Counted from the first letter of the stretch, positions 26,826 through 35,469 are shown. The stretch is 59,286 nt of DNA from Bacillus sp. REN16 (GCF_020731355.1 NZ_JAJFZK010000010.1:169000-228285); one strand, 5' to 3'. The notes: generated by a model from the letters alone, not told the origin. Made by a program: numbers and translations.

Positions 26826-27046
26826 CGAAAAGGACCAAGTCGACAAGAACGCCACGTCCTGTGGCATTGTCGACACTAGCACATCCTGTGCGTCAAAAGT
26901 TCAAGGCGGAGCAGCTTTGAGTACCGGAACGTATGTAGTTTATACGTGAGGAACGGAAAAGCAAGCCAACGCGCTTCCACAGGATGTGGTGACTTCGACG
27001 TTCGACACAGGACGTGTCGGTATTTAGTCGAAGTTCCTCTACCGAT
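26826..27046. repeat. Palindromic repeat, family B copy 2 (with extra module)
   Basis: Closely similar to the core of 15427-15636 from 'AGGACCAAG' through 'GCAGCTTTGAGTACCGGA', 'CACAGGATGTGGTGACTTCG' and the final TTCCTCT. It differs by an inserted module of about 60 bases bounded by GTCGAC (26839-26844, 26869-26874), with GCCA/TGGC and GCACA/TGTGC hairpins of the family A type. The outer ends GGGCGAAAA and TTTTCGGCC are roughly inverted. No coding capacity. Confidence 0.75.
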
Positions 27047-27145
27047 GTGTCATTTTCGGCCGAAGCCAAAATTTTACTAGTGAATGTTTGTAAAGTTTGA
27101 GTTATACTATAAATGCACAACAACAAAACAACTCCTTTGAAACGT

Positions 27146-27179
27146 GAGCTTTCCCTTTATGTGGGAAGGCTTTTTTTGT
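27146..27179 (+). terminator. Intrinsic terminator in the leader of the polyketide synthase gene
   Basis: AGCTTTCCC and GGGAAGGCT pair and are followed by seven Ts. No gene precedes it after the family B repeat, and a possible promoter (TTGAGT ... CTATAA near 27095-27115) lies just upstream, so it may be a leader attenuator for bpsA. Confidence 0.6.
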
Positions 27180-27260
27180 ATCCATTTTTCGACATTGCAT
27201 ACTTATTCTAAAATTGGAAAAAGTAACCTTAGGATTTCCTTTCCGGAAAGGTGGCTTTCT

Positions 27261-28349
27261 ATGCCTAAAATAATTTCGGTCGGTATATGCAACCCGCCAA
27301 ATAAAATCAATCAACTGAAAACAACCGAATTTATAAGGGAGCTCTTTTATGAGCATTTTCCAGATATCGATCGGCTGATAAAGGTATTTGCTAACAGTGA
27401 GATCGAGGAGAGATATTTCAGTGAATCTTTGGAATGGTATGGTGAAACCAAAAGCTTTGAAGAAAAAAATAATACATATATTAAGAGAGCAGTAACATTT
27501 GGTATAGAAGCGATTCACAACTGTTTAACAAATCAAAAACTCCTCGCAAAACAGATAAATCCTGATGAAATTGATGCGATATTTTTTATTTCGAGCTCAG
27601 GAATTGCAACTCCGAGTATTGAAGCAAGAATCATGAATAAAATGAACTTTAGTCCGGATACGAAGCGAATTCCCATTTGGGGGCTGGGATGTGCTGGGGG
27701 GGCATCTGGCTTAGCACGGGCGTTTGATTATTGTAAAGCTTATCCGGGGGCAAAGGTGCTTGTCCTTGCTGTAGAACTATGCAGCTTAACCTTTCAAAAG
27801 AATGATTTTACAAAGAGCAATTTAATTGGAACCTCGTTGTTTGCTGATGGAACAGCTTGTGTTTGTATTGGTGGAGATGAGGTGGAGCTTCATACAGCAA
27901 GTAAAGTTTTACCGAACTTTGTTTCATCTCGGTCGACATTAATGGCAGATTCAGAAGACGTGATGGGATGGGACGTAAAAAATACAGGTCTGCATGTTAT
28001 TTTCTCAAAGGATATCCCAAGTATTGTAAAGTCATGGTTAAAAGGTAATGTGGATAAATTTTTACATGCAAACGAGCTTGAAATTAAGGATACAAAGCAT
28101 TTTATCGCTCATCCTGGCGGAAAAAAGGTATTGGATGCTTATGAGGCTGCATTAGAAATTCCAAGTTCCATGACAGACATTGCGAGAGATGTTTTAAGAA
28201 GGCAAGGGAATATGTCTTCGGTAACAGTACTTTACGTATTGAAGGAGTTTATGGAGAAACAGCTGGGAAAAGAAGGTGATTATGGACTTGTAACAGCCCT
28301 GGGGCCGGGATTTAGCTCAGAATTAATCCTATTACAATGGAGGAAATAG
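27261..28349 (+). CDS. bpsA: Type III polyketide synthase BpsA
   Basis: A 362-residue chalcone-synthase-like enzyme. The nucleophile is Cys144 in 'WGLGCAGGASGLARA', with the catalytic His in 'FIAHPGGKKVLDAYE' and Asn in 'RRQGNMSSVTVLYVL'. In B. subtilis the homologue condenses long-chain acyl-CoA with malonyl-CoA to make triketide pyrones and alkylresorcinols, whose methyl ethers are made by the next gene. ATG 27261 follows GGAAAGGTGG, which lies in the palindrome CCTTTCCGGAAAGG. It is one base from bpsB. Confidence 0.93.
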   Translation: MPKIISVGICNPPNKINQLKTTEFIRELFYEHFPDIDRLIKVFANSEIEERYFSESLEWYGETKSFEEKNNTYIKRAVTFGIEAIHNCLTNQKLLAKQINPDEIDAIFFISSSGIATPSIEARIMNKMNFSPDTKRIPIWGLGCAGGASGLARAFDYCKAYPGAKVLVLAVELCSLTFQKNDFTKSNLIGTSLFADGTACVCIGGDEVELHTASKVLPNFVSSRSTLMADSEDVMGWDVKNTGLHVIFSKDIPSIVKSWLKGNVDKFLHANELEIKDTKHFIAHPGGKKVLDAYEAALEIPSSMTDIARDVLRRQGNMSSVTVLYVLKEFMEKQLGKEGDYGLVTALGPGFSSELILLQWRK

Positions 28350-28350
28350 A

Positions 28351-28923
28351 ATGATTTTTTGGATTTTTATAGGATTGGTAATTGGTCAAAGATTGATCGA
28401 GCTAAGAATTGCGAACCGAAATGAGAAATGGATTCTATCTGAAGGCGGGTATGAGGCAGGGCAAGAGCATTACAAATACATTGTGCTCACTCATAGCTTG
28501 TTTTTTTTAGCACTTATTGTTGAGGTCATTTACCGGGGAAATGAATTATCAGCACTTTATCCGATTTTATTTTTTTTATTTACCTTAACCCAACTTGGGA
28601 GAGTGTGGGCAATTCATTCGCTTGGGGTGTTTTGGAATACGAAAATTATGATTTTACCAAAGAGCCAGGTGCAAGTAAAGGGTCCCTATAAATATGTTAA
28701 GCATCCGAATTATATCATTGTCGCCCTTGAATTCATTTTAATACCGATGTTATTTCAGGCTTATATGACAGGAATCATTTTTTCATTTCTGAACCTTGTG
28801 ATGATGTCTATTCGCATTCCGATTGAAGAACAAGCATTAGGTGTACATAAGGAATATCAAAGGCTTGGAATAGCTCGAAGTCGACTGATTCCAAATGCCT
28901 TGAAATCGATAAAAAGAGATTGA
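28351..28923 (+). CDS. bpsB: Alkylpyrone O-methyltransferase BpsB (YpbQ, ICMT family)
   Basis: A 190-residue membrane protein with 4-5 hydrophobic segments and the isoprenylcysteine carboxyl methyltransferase signature 'GPYKYVKHPNYIIVALEFIL' near residues 110-130, followed by 'RIPIEEQALG' near 150-159. In B. subtilis it methylates the hydroxyl of BpsA products. ATG 28351 follows GGAGGAAATAG and lies one base after the bpsA stop, so the genes are co-transcribed. Confidence 0.92.
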   Translation: MIFWIFIGLVIGQRLIELRIANRNEKWILSEGGYEAGQEHYKYIVLTHSLFFLALIVEVIYRGNELSALYPILFFLFTLTQLGRVWAIHSLGVFWNTKIMILPKSQVQVKGPYKYVKHPNYIIVALEFILIPMLFQAYMTGIIFSFLNLVMMSIRIPIEEQALGVHKEYQRLGIARSRLIPNALKSIKRD

Positions 28924-29126
28924 AAAGAGTGAAAACTGCTGATAAACTAAATGTAGATGAAAATAATTATCACTATCAGTTGAAAGCTGGTGAAACAATG
29001 CTTACATTATTTGTATCATTAACAATCGGTATATATAGCTTTATTATGTATCACGTCCTACATCATGTAGCAAACCCAAAACAAAATTCAAAAAAACATC
29101 ATAATCCTATTCACGTAACCAGGTAA
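28920..29126 (+). CDS. Small membrane protein between bpsB and dynA (68 aa)
   Basis: TTG 28920 overlaps the bpsB stop by four bases; GTG 28929 is another possible start. The protein has a polar N-terminal third, one hydrophobic segment 'TMLTLFVSLTIGIYSFIMYH' and a basic His/Lys-rich tail. The terminator at 29118-29140 overlaps its stop. Position and coupling suggest it belongs to the bps operon. No family is recognised and the ribosome binding site is weak. Confidence 0.55.
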   Translation: MKRVKTADKLNVDENNYHYQLKAGETMLTLFVSLTIGIYSFIMYHVLHHVANPKQNSKKHHNPIHVTR

Positions 29127-29140
29127 ATACCTGGTTTTTC
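29118..29140 (+). terminator. Terminator of the bps operon
   Basis: ACCAGGTA (29118-29125) pairs with TACCTGGT (29128-29135), followed by TTTTC. Confidence 0.85.
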
Positions 29141-29249
29141 TTATGCTAAAATTTAGTTTCCCAATATTCTGCTTTGTCAAAAGTGAAGGTCTAGAGTAAA
29201 ATACATATATATATAAACAATTATGTATTGCTCAATAAGGGGATTAGAC

Positions 29250-32200
29250 ATGATTCAAACACAACAAATTAAACAGATGACAAAGGAAGAACTAGAAAAA
29301 AGACTTTCTTCGTTATACGACATTTTTGGAAAAAACAATGACAAAGAAAGCAGTTCAAAAATGATTCAACTGCTCAAAAAACTAAATTCATTAGAATATA
29401 TGATTGGCTTTTCAGGTCATTTCTCAGCTGGAAAATCGAGTATGATCAATGAACTCATTGGGGAGAGTCTGTTGCCATCAAGCCCGATTCCAACAAGCGC
29501 TAACTTGGTTAAAGTTAAATCAGGTCGTGAGTATGCTCGCGTCTACTATCGGGATGGCAAAATCATTGAATACCCAGCTCCCTATGATTATGATGTGATC
29601 AAATCATATGCAAAAGACGGGGAAGCGATTGAATCGATTGAAATAAGCCATGATAATATGAAACTTCCAGAGCAAGTGATTGTCATGGATACACCAGGGA
29701 TTGACTCAACCGATGATGCCCATCGCGTATCAACAGAATCAGCCTTGCATTTAGCAGATTTACTCTTTTATGTGATGGACTATAATCATGTCCTATCTGA
29801 ACTAAATTTCCAATTTACAAAGGAATTAACTGATCGAAATAAAACGGTTTACTTAATTGTAAACCAAGTCGATAAACATAAAGAATCTGAATTAAGTTTT
29901 TCTTCTTTTAAACAAGGCGTGGAGGAGGCGTTCCAAAATTGGAACGTAGCTTACTCAGACATTTTTTACACTTCATTAAAGGAACCGGATAATGAGCATA
30001 ATCAGTTCAAGCAGGTTCAGCAGCTTCTGCACGATAAAATAGCACACAAAGACCAACTTCTATTAGAAGGTGTTTTTCATTCTGCAAGACAAATTATTTT
30101 TGAGCATATAGCCTTTTTAGATGATAAAAATGCTCCGGAGCTTGAAGAAACAAAGGATCAGTTGCGTTCTTTATCCTTAGCTGAGCGGGAAACAATCCCA
30201 GCTCGAATTGAAGAATTGAACCAGCGATTAGCGAGTTTTGCGAAAGAGCGAGAAGTAACGGAAACAGAATATTTAGATGAAATAGAGAATATTTTATCAA
30301 ATGCGATCCTTATGCCATTCGAAACTCGTGATTTAGCAAAACAATTTGTTGAATCCGTTCAACCCGATTTTAAAGTAGGTTTATTATTTTCCAAAAATAA
30401 AACGGAAAAAGAACGTGATGAACGTTTGCAAGCGTTCTTTCAAGATATACAAGAGAAAATGTCCACTCAATTAGAATGGCATTTGAAGGATTTTATTGGG
30501 AAGTTTGTTGAACGTCTAAGACTTTCAACACAACCAACAGGAAATGAAATAGCAATTGAACTTTCCCCGGAGGAACTAAAAAATTTAGTCAAGCCCGGTG
30601 CACGAGTAACAGGGGAGTATATATTAACGTATTCAGAAGATGTTGGAAATTATCTTAAAAGAAAATACAAACAAAAAGCGGTTGCATTTTTACACGAAAT
30701 TCTTGAGCAAATGGGTGACGCAACTGCTAAAGATGAAACCGAATTAAAAGCTGATCTAGACAAATTTGAAGTTTATTCTAATGCCTTTGCTGCATTAAAG
30801 AAATTTGAGGAAAAACGTGCGAATATCCGTGAGATGTTAGATAACATCATCAATGGAGATTCTGCAATGGATTCTGTCGAATCCGTCGAGGACTTACTAT
30901 CACGTTTTAATGAACATGTGGAAATTTCATCAACTGAGGAAATTTTACTCGAGATTAAGAAACAAGAGGGAGAAGTTCAAAAATCTAATCCTAAACCAGC
31001 AGAAAAGCATGGAGAAAGGAAGGGATCTTCTGATCAGGCGATTATTCATCTAGAAAAAGCGAATGAACTGATTCAGCCAATCACTGGTCTTTCGATGCTT
31101 GCAAAGGATATTCAAGATAAGGCATATCGTTTGAAAAATAAACATTTTACCGTTGCATTATTTGGAGCGTTTAGTGCTGGGAAATCGTCATTTGCGAATG
31201 CATTAATGGGAAAACACGCCTTACCAGTTTCACCAAATCCGACAACAGCAACGATTAACAAAATTACCTTCCCTACCGATGAGCATAAGCATGGGACAGT
31301 ACTTGTTAAAATTAAGTCAACAAATCAGTTATTAGATGATATCAATCATTCCTTACACATTTTTGGTGAAAAAGCAGGAAACTTGAATAACAGTTTAGAA
31401 ATTATCCATTCTAAAATTAGCAATATCGAAAAAATAGAAGCAAAAGAAAAACCGCATTTTTCATTTCTAAAATCGGTTGTAGCTGGTTTTGACACCATAT
31501 CTGCTCATTTAGATCAAGTGTTATCAACAGACATGGATGGCTTTAATGAATATGTTGCGAAGGAAGAAAAGGCATGCTTTGTCGAATGGATTGAACTCTA
31601 TTATGATTGTCCATTAACACAGCAAGGCATTACTTTAGTTGATACACCAGGTGCTGATTCAATCAATGCCCGCCACACAGGGGTTGCTTTTGAATATATT
31701 AAAAATGCCGATGCCATTTTATTTGTGACTTATTATAATCATGCTTTTTCAAAAGCAGATCGTGAGTTTTTAATTCAGCTTGGACGTGTTAAGGACACCT
31801 TTAGTATGGATAAAATGTTCTTCGTGATTAATGCAGCTGATTTGGCGAATACGACTGAAGAGTTAGAAGATGTAAAAGATTATGTAGAGTCACAACTAGT
31901 AAGTTACGGAATTCGTTTTCCACGACTATATTCTGTGTCAAGTCGAGCAGCTTTACTAGAGAAGCTAAATGAAGTCACTGAAAAGGATCTCGGTATTCTT
32001 AAATCATCGGGTATTGAACGCTTTGAAACGGATTTTCATTCATTTGTCATTGATGAACTGACAGAAGTTGCGGTAAATGAAGGTTATGTTGATATTCAGC
32101 GTGCCGCAGCAATAATTGAATCCTATATTCAGTCAGCTAAGGAAGATAAGGATATGAAGCTTACTAAGCTTCAGGAAGCGAAAGACCAACACTCTAATAT

Positions 32201-32930
32201 GAAGTCAGTTGTTTCAGGTTTAGATAACCAGTCTGCTTTTGGAGTTATTGAGCAGGAGATTAAGGAGCTCACCTATTATATTAAAAAAAGAGTCTACCTT
32301 CGTGTATCTGATATGTTTAAGGAAGCTTTTAACCCGTCTTCGCTTAGAGATGATGGCCGGGATTTGAAACATGCATTAAAGTCTTGTTTAGAAGAATTTT
32401 TGGAATCAGTCGGATTTGATTTAGCCCAGGAAATGCGTGCGACTTCATTGCGAATAGAAAATTTTATTAAGAAGCGACTCCATGGTCAGCTCGGAAGTTT
32501 TAATGAACAAATAAAATCAATCAATTCAAATATGAGTATCTCGGAGTCGATTGAACTAAATTTTGATTCGATTGAATTTAGAAATGGTCTTGGTAACGAG
32601 GAACTCGGCCGTTATAAAAAGGCGCTTGGTCTGTTTAAAAATCCAAAATCATTTTTCGAAAAAAATGAGAAGAAGCAAATGCAGGATGAGCTTGAAGTAT
32701 TACTGGATTTACCTGTAAGTTCTTATCTTGAAGAAAATCAAGCTAATCTAGTTGCCTTTTATAAACAGGAATTTAATAAAGGGCTGCAAGCAATTCAAGA
32801 AAATGCATTACGGGAAATACACGAATATTTTGACGGGGTTACGAAGATCTTATCTGAAGATATTGATATAATAAGTCTAGAAGAGGTACATGGTAAGTTA
32901 ACAAGATACTATACGGAACATATGGGGTGA
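29250..32930 (+). CDS. dynA: Two-headed bacterial dynamin DynA
   Basis: A 1226-residue tandem dynamin. The first GTPase head has the P-loop 'GHFSAGKSS' (56-64), 'DTPGIDST' near 148 and 'NQVDKHK'. The second has 'GAFSAGKSS' near 640, 'DTPGADS' near 797 and 'NAADLA'. Long helical stalks with coiled-coil character follow each head, and a hydrophobic paddle is expected in each. In B. subtilis DynA tethers and fuses membranes and protects against pore-forming agents and phage. ATG 29250 follows AAGGGGATT; the extension to 29223 has no site. Adjacency to the bps lipid genes is conserved. Confidence 0.95.
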   Translation: MIQTQQIKQMTKEELEKRLSSLYDIFGKNNDKESSSKMIQLLKKLNSLEYMIGFSGHFSAGKSSMINELIGESLLPSSPIPTSANLVKVKSGREYARVYYRDGKIIEYPAPYDYDVIKSYAKDGEAIESIEISHDNMKLPEQVIVMDTPGIDSTDDAHRVSTESALHLADLLFYVMDYNHVLSELNFQFTKELTDRNKTVYLIVNQVDKHKESELSFSSFKQGVEEAFQNWNVAYSDIFYTSLKEPDNEHNQFKQVQQLLHDKIAHKDQLLLEGVFHSARQIIFEHIAFLDDKNAPELEETKDQLRSLSLAERETIPARIEELNQRLASFAKEREVTETEYLDEIENILSNAILMPFETRDLAKQFVESVQPDFKVGLLFSKNKTEKERDERLQAFFQDIQEKMSTQLEWHLKDFIGKFVERLRLSTQPTGNEIAIELSPEELKNLVKPGARVTGEYILTYSEDVGNYLKRKYKQKAVAFLHEILEQMGDATAKDETELKADLDKFEVYSNAFAALKKFEEKRANIREMLDNIINGDSAMDSVESVEDLLSRFNEHVEISSTEEILLEIKKQEGEVQKSNPKPAEKHGERKGSSDQAIIHLEKANELIQPITGLSMLAKDIQDKAYRLKNKHFTVALFGAFSAGKSSFANALMGKHALPVSPNPTTATINKITFPTDEHKHGTVLVKIKSTNQLLDDINHSLHIFGEKAGNLNNSLEIIHSKISNIEKIEAKEKPHFSFLKSVVAGFDTISAHLDQVLSTDMDGFNEYVAKEEKACFVEWIELYYDCPLTQQGITLVDTPGADSINARHTGVAFEYIKNADAILFVTYYNHAFSKADREFLIQLGRVKDTFSMDKMFFVINAADLANTTEELEDVKDYVESQLVSYGIRFPRLYSVSSRAALLEKLNEVTEKDLGILKSSGIERFETDFHSFVIDELTEVAVNEGYVDIQRAAAIIESYIQSAKEDKDMKLTKLQEAKDQHSNMKSVVSGLDNQSAFGVIEQEIKELTYYIKKRVYLRVSDMFKEAFNPSSLRDDGRDLKHALKSCLEEFLESVGFDLAQEMRATSLRIENFIKKRLHGQLGSFNEQIKSINSNMSISESIELNFDSIEFRNGLGNEELGRYKKALGLFKNPKSFFEKNEKKQMQDELEVLLDLPVSSYLEENQANLVAFYKQEFNKGLQAIQENALREIHEYFDGVTKILSEDIDIISLEEVHGKLTRYYTEHMG

Positions 32931-32936
32931 TTGATT

Positions 32937-33143
32937 TTGATCGATTCAAAATCAAAGTATCATGCATGTGGAACCTGTGTGAATTTCGTTGCTAAGCGAA
33001 AAGATGGTATAATGACATACAGATGTGTCCGCTTAGGATATGATACAAAACCTGATTATCAATTTAATTGCTGGGAACCAAAACCCCATATTTTAAAGCT
33101 AATGTCTAGGGAAAAGAGGAGAAATAATGACGAACGTCCATGA
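32937..33143 (+). CDS. Small Cys-rich protein downstream of dynA (68 aa)
   Basis: It begins at TTG 32937, six bases after GGGGTGA (TTG 32931 is in frame but touches that site). Four cysteines, 'ACGTCVNF', 'YRCVRLGY' and 'FNCWEPK', suggest a small zinc-binding fold. It starts within seven bases of the dynA stop and overlaps the next gene by 17 bases, so the three genes are coupled. Family not recognised. Confidence 0.7.
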   Translation: MIDSKSKYHACGTCVNFVAKRKDGIMTYRCVRLGYDTKPDYQFNCWEPKPHILKLMSREKRRNNDERP

Positions 33144-33384
33144 AGCAATCACAAAACATTCAACTGCACAGCACGAGGTTGTAAAAACATTCGTAGGACT
33201 TGAACAAAAAAGAGAACAGTTTATCGATGAGGCAGTTTCTTTAGCGAAACTAAATCAGGAATTCACAGTTGATAAAATTAATAAAGTGACAATCGAAATA
33301 AATAAACTTGCCCAAAAGGGAATCGTTCCATTACGCAAGCTAGTAACAGTTGATATGGTAAAGGAATACGCATTCCGAAAATAA
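33127..33384 (+). CDS. ypbS: YpbS/DUF2533-like protein (85 aa)
   Basis: A helical 85-residue cytosolic protein: 'NVHEAITKHSTAQHEVVKTF' at the N-terminus and 'FTVDKINKVTIEINKLAQKG' in the middle fit the YpbS group found beside dynA. ATG 33127 follows GAGGAG and overlaps the preceding gene. The function is unknown. The name rests on sequence feel and synteny, so it is tentative. Confidence 0.65.
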   Translation: MTNVHEAITKHSTAQHEVVKTFVGLEQKREQFIDEAVSLAKLNQEFTVDKINKVTIEINKLAQKGIVPLRKLVTVDMVKEYAFRK

Positions 33385-33436
33385 AGCATGCGGGTTAGGT
33401 TAATACTAACCATAAATCTCTCATAAAGGAGAATGC

Positions 33437-33559
33437 ATGTTGAAAAAGGAAAAACAAGCTGTTTCGAAAAGGGATAAAAAGCAAGAAAGAAAAGATTCAA
33501 CCCCTTACCATTTTGCATCATATGCTGAGGTAGAAGCAGAAAAAATGAAGAGCAATTAG
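33437..33559 (+). CDS. Small basic protein (40 aa)
   Basis: ATG 33437 follows AAAGGAGA. The peptide MLKKEKQAVSKRDKKQERK continues into 'TPYHFASYAEVEAEKMKSN'; it is strongly basic and then amphipathic. A good terminator follows at once (33565-33592), which supports a real short gene. No family recognised. Confidence 0.6.
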   Translation: MLKKEKQAVSKRDKKQERKDSTPYHFASYAEVEAEKMKSN

Positions 33560-33564
33560 GATGG

Positions 33565-33592
33565 AGTCCTCTTATTTTAGAGGGCTTTTTTC
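33565..33592 (+). terminator. Terminator after the 40-aa gene
   Basis: AGTCCTCT (33565-33572) pairs with AGAGGGCT (33579-33586) and runs into six Ts. Confidence 0.85.
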
Positions 33593-33682
33593 TTTGCTTG
33601 GAAGGAAGATACAAATAAATGCAAGGTGAATATATGGTATAATTCATTTTATGATGAAAAATGTGACGGGGAGGATATGCTG

Positions 33683-34546
33683 ATGAAAAATCAGATTATG
33701 TTAATAGATGGTATGGCATTATTGTTTCGCTCATTTTATGCTACGGCAATGAGTGGTTATTTTATGGTCAATAGTAAAGGGATTCCGACAAATGGAATTC
33801 ACGGTTTCGTAAAGCATATGATGACGGCTGTCAATAAGTACAAGCCTTCACACGTGATTTGCTGCTGGGATATGGGGAGCTCCACATTTCGTACGGAAAT
33901 GTATGGTGAATACAAAGCGAATCGAGGTGCACCACCAGAAGAATTAATCCCACAATTTGATCTTGTTAAAGATGTAGTCGAATCCTTTGATATTCCGAAT
34001 GTTGGGCTATCAGGCTACGAGGCCGATGATTGCATTGGAACGCTTGCTCGGGAATATAGCCAAGACTCTGAAGTGATTATTCTAACAGGTGACCAAGACA
34101 TTCTGCAGCTGCTAGATGAGAATATTTCGGTTTTAATTATGAAAAAAGGAATCGGAAATTATGCAGAGTATACGAGTGAAAGCTTCTTAGAGGAAAAAGG
34201 GATTCGTCCGCAGCAAATGGTTGACCTGAAAGCCTTAATGGGTGATACAAGCGATAATTATCCTGGTGTAAGAGGAATTGGTGAGAAAACAGCACTTAAA
34301 CTTCTCCAACAGTTTGAAACGATTGAAGGTATCCTTGAAAATGTAGAAAATTTAACAAAAGCACAAAAAACAAAGATTAAAGAAGATTTGGATATGCTGC
34401 ATTTATCCCGTAAATTGGCGAGAATTCATTGTGAAGTGCCTATTAGCTGTTCACTAGAAGAGGCGTTAATGCAAATTAATCGTGAAAAAGTGCATGAAAA
34501 GTTTACAGAGCTTGAATTTAAGGGCTTGGATCAATTTATTAGTTAA
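33683..34546 (+). CDS. ypcP: 5'-3' exonuclease YpcP (FEN/PolA N-domain type)
   Basis: A 287-residue flap exonuclease homologous to the N-terminal domain of DNA polymerase I. Metal-ligand motifs are 'MLIDGMALLFRSFYA' (Asp8), 'VICCWDMGSSTFR', 'GYEADDCIGTLA' near residue 110, 'ILTGDQDILQLL' near 135 and 'LMGDTSDNYPGVRGIGEKTA' (helix-hairpin-helix) near 190. It removes RNA primers and flaps. ATG 33683 is preferred over 33677 because GGGGAGGA (33668-33675) is too close to the latter. Terminator at 34550-34579. Confidence 0.93.
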   Translation: MKNQIMLIDGMALLFRSFYATAMSGYFMVNSKGIPTNGIHGFVKHMMTAVNKYKPSHVICCWDMGSSTFRTEMYGEYKANRGAPPEELIPQFDLVKDVVESFDIPNVGLSGYEADDCIGTLAREYSQDSEVIILTGDQDILQLLDENISVLIMKKGIGNYAEYTSESFLEEKGIRPQQMVDLKALMGDTSDNYPGVRGIGEKTALKLLQQFETIEGILENVENLTKAQKTKIKEDLDMLHLSRKLARIHCEVPISCSLEEALMQINREKVHEKFTELEFKGLDQFIS

Positions 34547-34549
34547 TTG

Positions 34550-34579
34550 AGTACTCAAATGAGTGCTCTTTTTTTGGTC
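34550..34579 (+). terminator. Terminator after ypcP
   Basis: GAGTACTC and GAGTGCTC pair, one G-U included, around AAAT and run into seven Ts. Confidence 0.8.
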
Positions 34580-34606
34580 GGATTGGATAATTTCGGAGGT
34601 TTTAAC

Positions 34607-34684
34607 ATGACTATGGCTGTTATTTTAATTCTATGGTCATTAGCAACAATCCAATGGCCATTATTTCATTTTTATGGCTATTAA
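34607..34684 (+). CDS. Putative 25-aa membrane peptide
   Basis: ATG 34607 has an excellent TCGGAGG site and encodes MTMAVILILWSLATIQWPLF plus FHFYGY-type residues, all hydrophobic. A second hydrophobic frame starts at ATG 34653 (MAIISFLWLLTATLWLLAYY and two further residues to TGA 34719-34721) and overlaps it out of frame. Either a peptide pair or a frameshifted longer peptide is possible. Confidence 0.4.
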   Translation: MTMAVILILWSLATIQWPLFHFYGY

Positions 34685-34727
34685 CGGCAACGTTATGGCT
34701 GTTAGCATATTATGTAAACTGAAAACC

Positions 34728-34760
34728 GATAAAGGATGCCCCACCATCGAGGGGGCATCC
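34728..34760 (-). terminator. Terminator of sspL
   Basis: GGATGCCCC (34734-34742) pairs with GGGGCATCC (34752-34760). On the minus strand a TTTAT run follows, 10 bases past the sspL stop. Confidence 0.75.
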
Positions 34761-34770
34761 CACCAAAACC

Positions 34771-34908
34771 TTAGATCTTCGTATTCTTTTTCTTTGCTCT
34801 ATTTTCAAGCTCGCTTTTTGGTTCCATTGAGAATTCTGTATCCTCATTATAACCCTGTGGATTCACCCCTTTTGGTGCTTTCCCGCGGTTGTTTGCTTTC
34901 TTTGCCAT
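34771..34908 (-). CDS. sspL: Small acid-soluble spore protein SspL
   Basis: A 45-residue protein, MAKKANNRGKAPKGVNPQGY then 'NEDTEFSMEPKSELENRAKK', resembling B. subtilis SspL in 'GVxPQG', 'PKxELExRAKKxNTK'. It is a minor SASP expected in the forespore core under sigma-G. ATG 34908 follows GGAGGTGA. It is monocistronic with its own terminator, and convergent with the 34607 peptide. Confidence 0.85.
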   Translation of the reverse strand: MAKKANNRGKAPKGVNPQGYNEDTEFSMEPKSELENRAKKKNTKI

Positions 34909-35007
34909 GACATTTCACCTCCATTTCGTATTATTTCCATCCTATTTTGGATTATGTCTAGTATAGAAAATGAGGGGAACTAAGAAACTAACCATGAGGT
35001 GAGAATC

Positions 35008-35469
35008 GTGAACAAAGAGATCTATACCGCATTACTGTCAATTGGTCTTGCACAATTTTTAAAAATTCCAATTAAGAAAATGAAGACAGGAAAATGGGAT
35101 TGGGGCACCTTTTTTGAAACGGGTGGAATGCCAAGCTCTCACTCAGCTGGAGTTTCGTCACTCGCTACTTTTATTGCACTAAAGAGAGGGATTCCAACCA
35201 TTGATTTTGCGCTATCCACCATATTTGGTTTAATCGTTATGTATGATGCACAAGGGATTCGTCGTCAATCTGGTGAATTAACAATAAAAGTGAATGAACT
35301 TGATGAAGAGCTCGAACGATTAGCGGGACAAAAGGACCATCATTATCATGATAATAAGGAAGAAAAGTTAAAAGAAAGACTTGGACATCAGCCAGAAGAA
35401 GTACTAGGTGGGGCAATTTTTGGAATGATTACAGGAACATTAGCCCATTTCTTAACAAAAAAGTCGTAG
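35008..35469 (+). CDS. YuiD-like divergent PAP2-family membrane protein
   Basis: A 153-residue protein with about four hydrophobic segments and the family signature 'GGMPSSHSAGVSSLATFIAL' near residues 39-58, plus 'YDAQGIRRQSGE' near 87. These match the acid phosphatase/vanadium haloperoxidase-related proteins such as B. subtilis YuiD. The His/Asp/Lys-rich insert 'KDHHYHDNKEEK' is variable. GTG 35008 follows GAGGTGAGA; GTG 34999 would be inside that site. A lipid-phosphatase role is suggested but unproven. Confidence 0.85.
   Translation: MNKEIYTALLSIGLAQFLKIPIKKMKTGKWDWGTFFETGGMPSSHSAGVSSLATFIALKRGIPTIDFALSTIFGLIVMYDAQGIRRQSGELTIKVNELDEELERLAGQKDHHYHDNKEEKLKERLGHQPEEVLGGAIFGMITGTLAHFLTKKS

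Noticed and set aside
26625..26838. Minus-strand 70-132 aa frames opposite the duplicated ATPase
   Set aside because: They are antisense shadows of a clearly coding gene with conserved P-loops.
26713..27126. Frames over the family B repeat near 26820-27070
   Set aside because: They arise from the open but non-coding repeat; the copy at 15427 gives a different set of frames, so the frames are not conserved.
34674..34910. A 78-aa plus-strand frame over the sspL region
   Set aside because: It reads antisense through sspL and its terminator and has no ribosome binding site.
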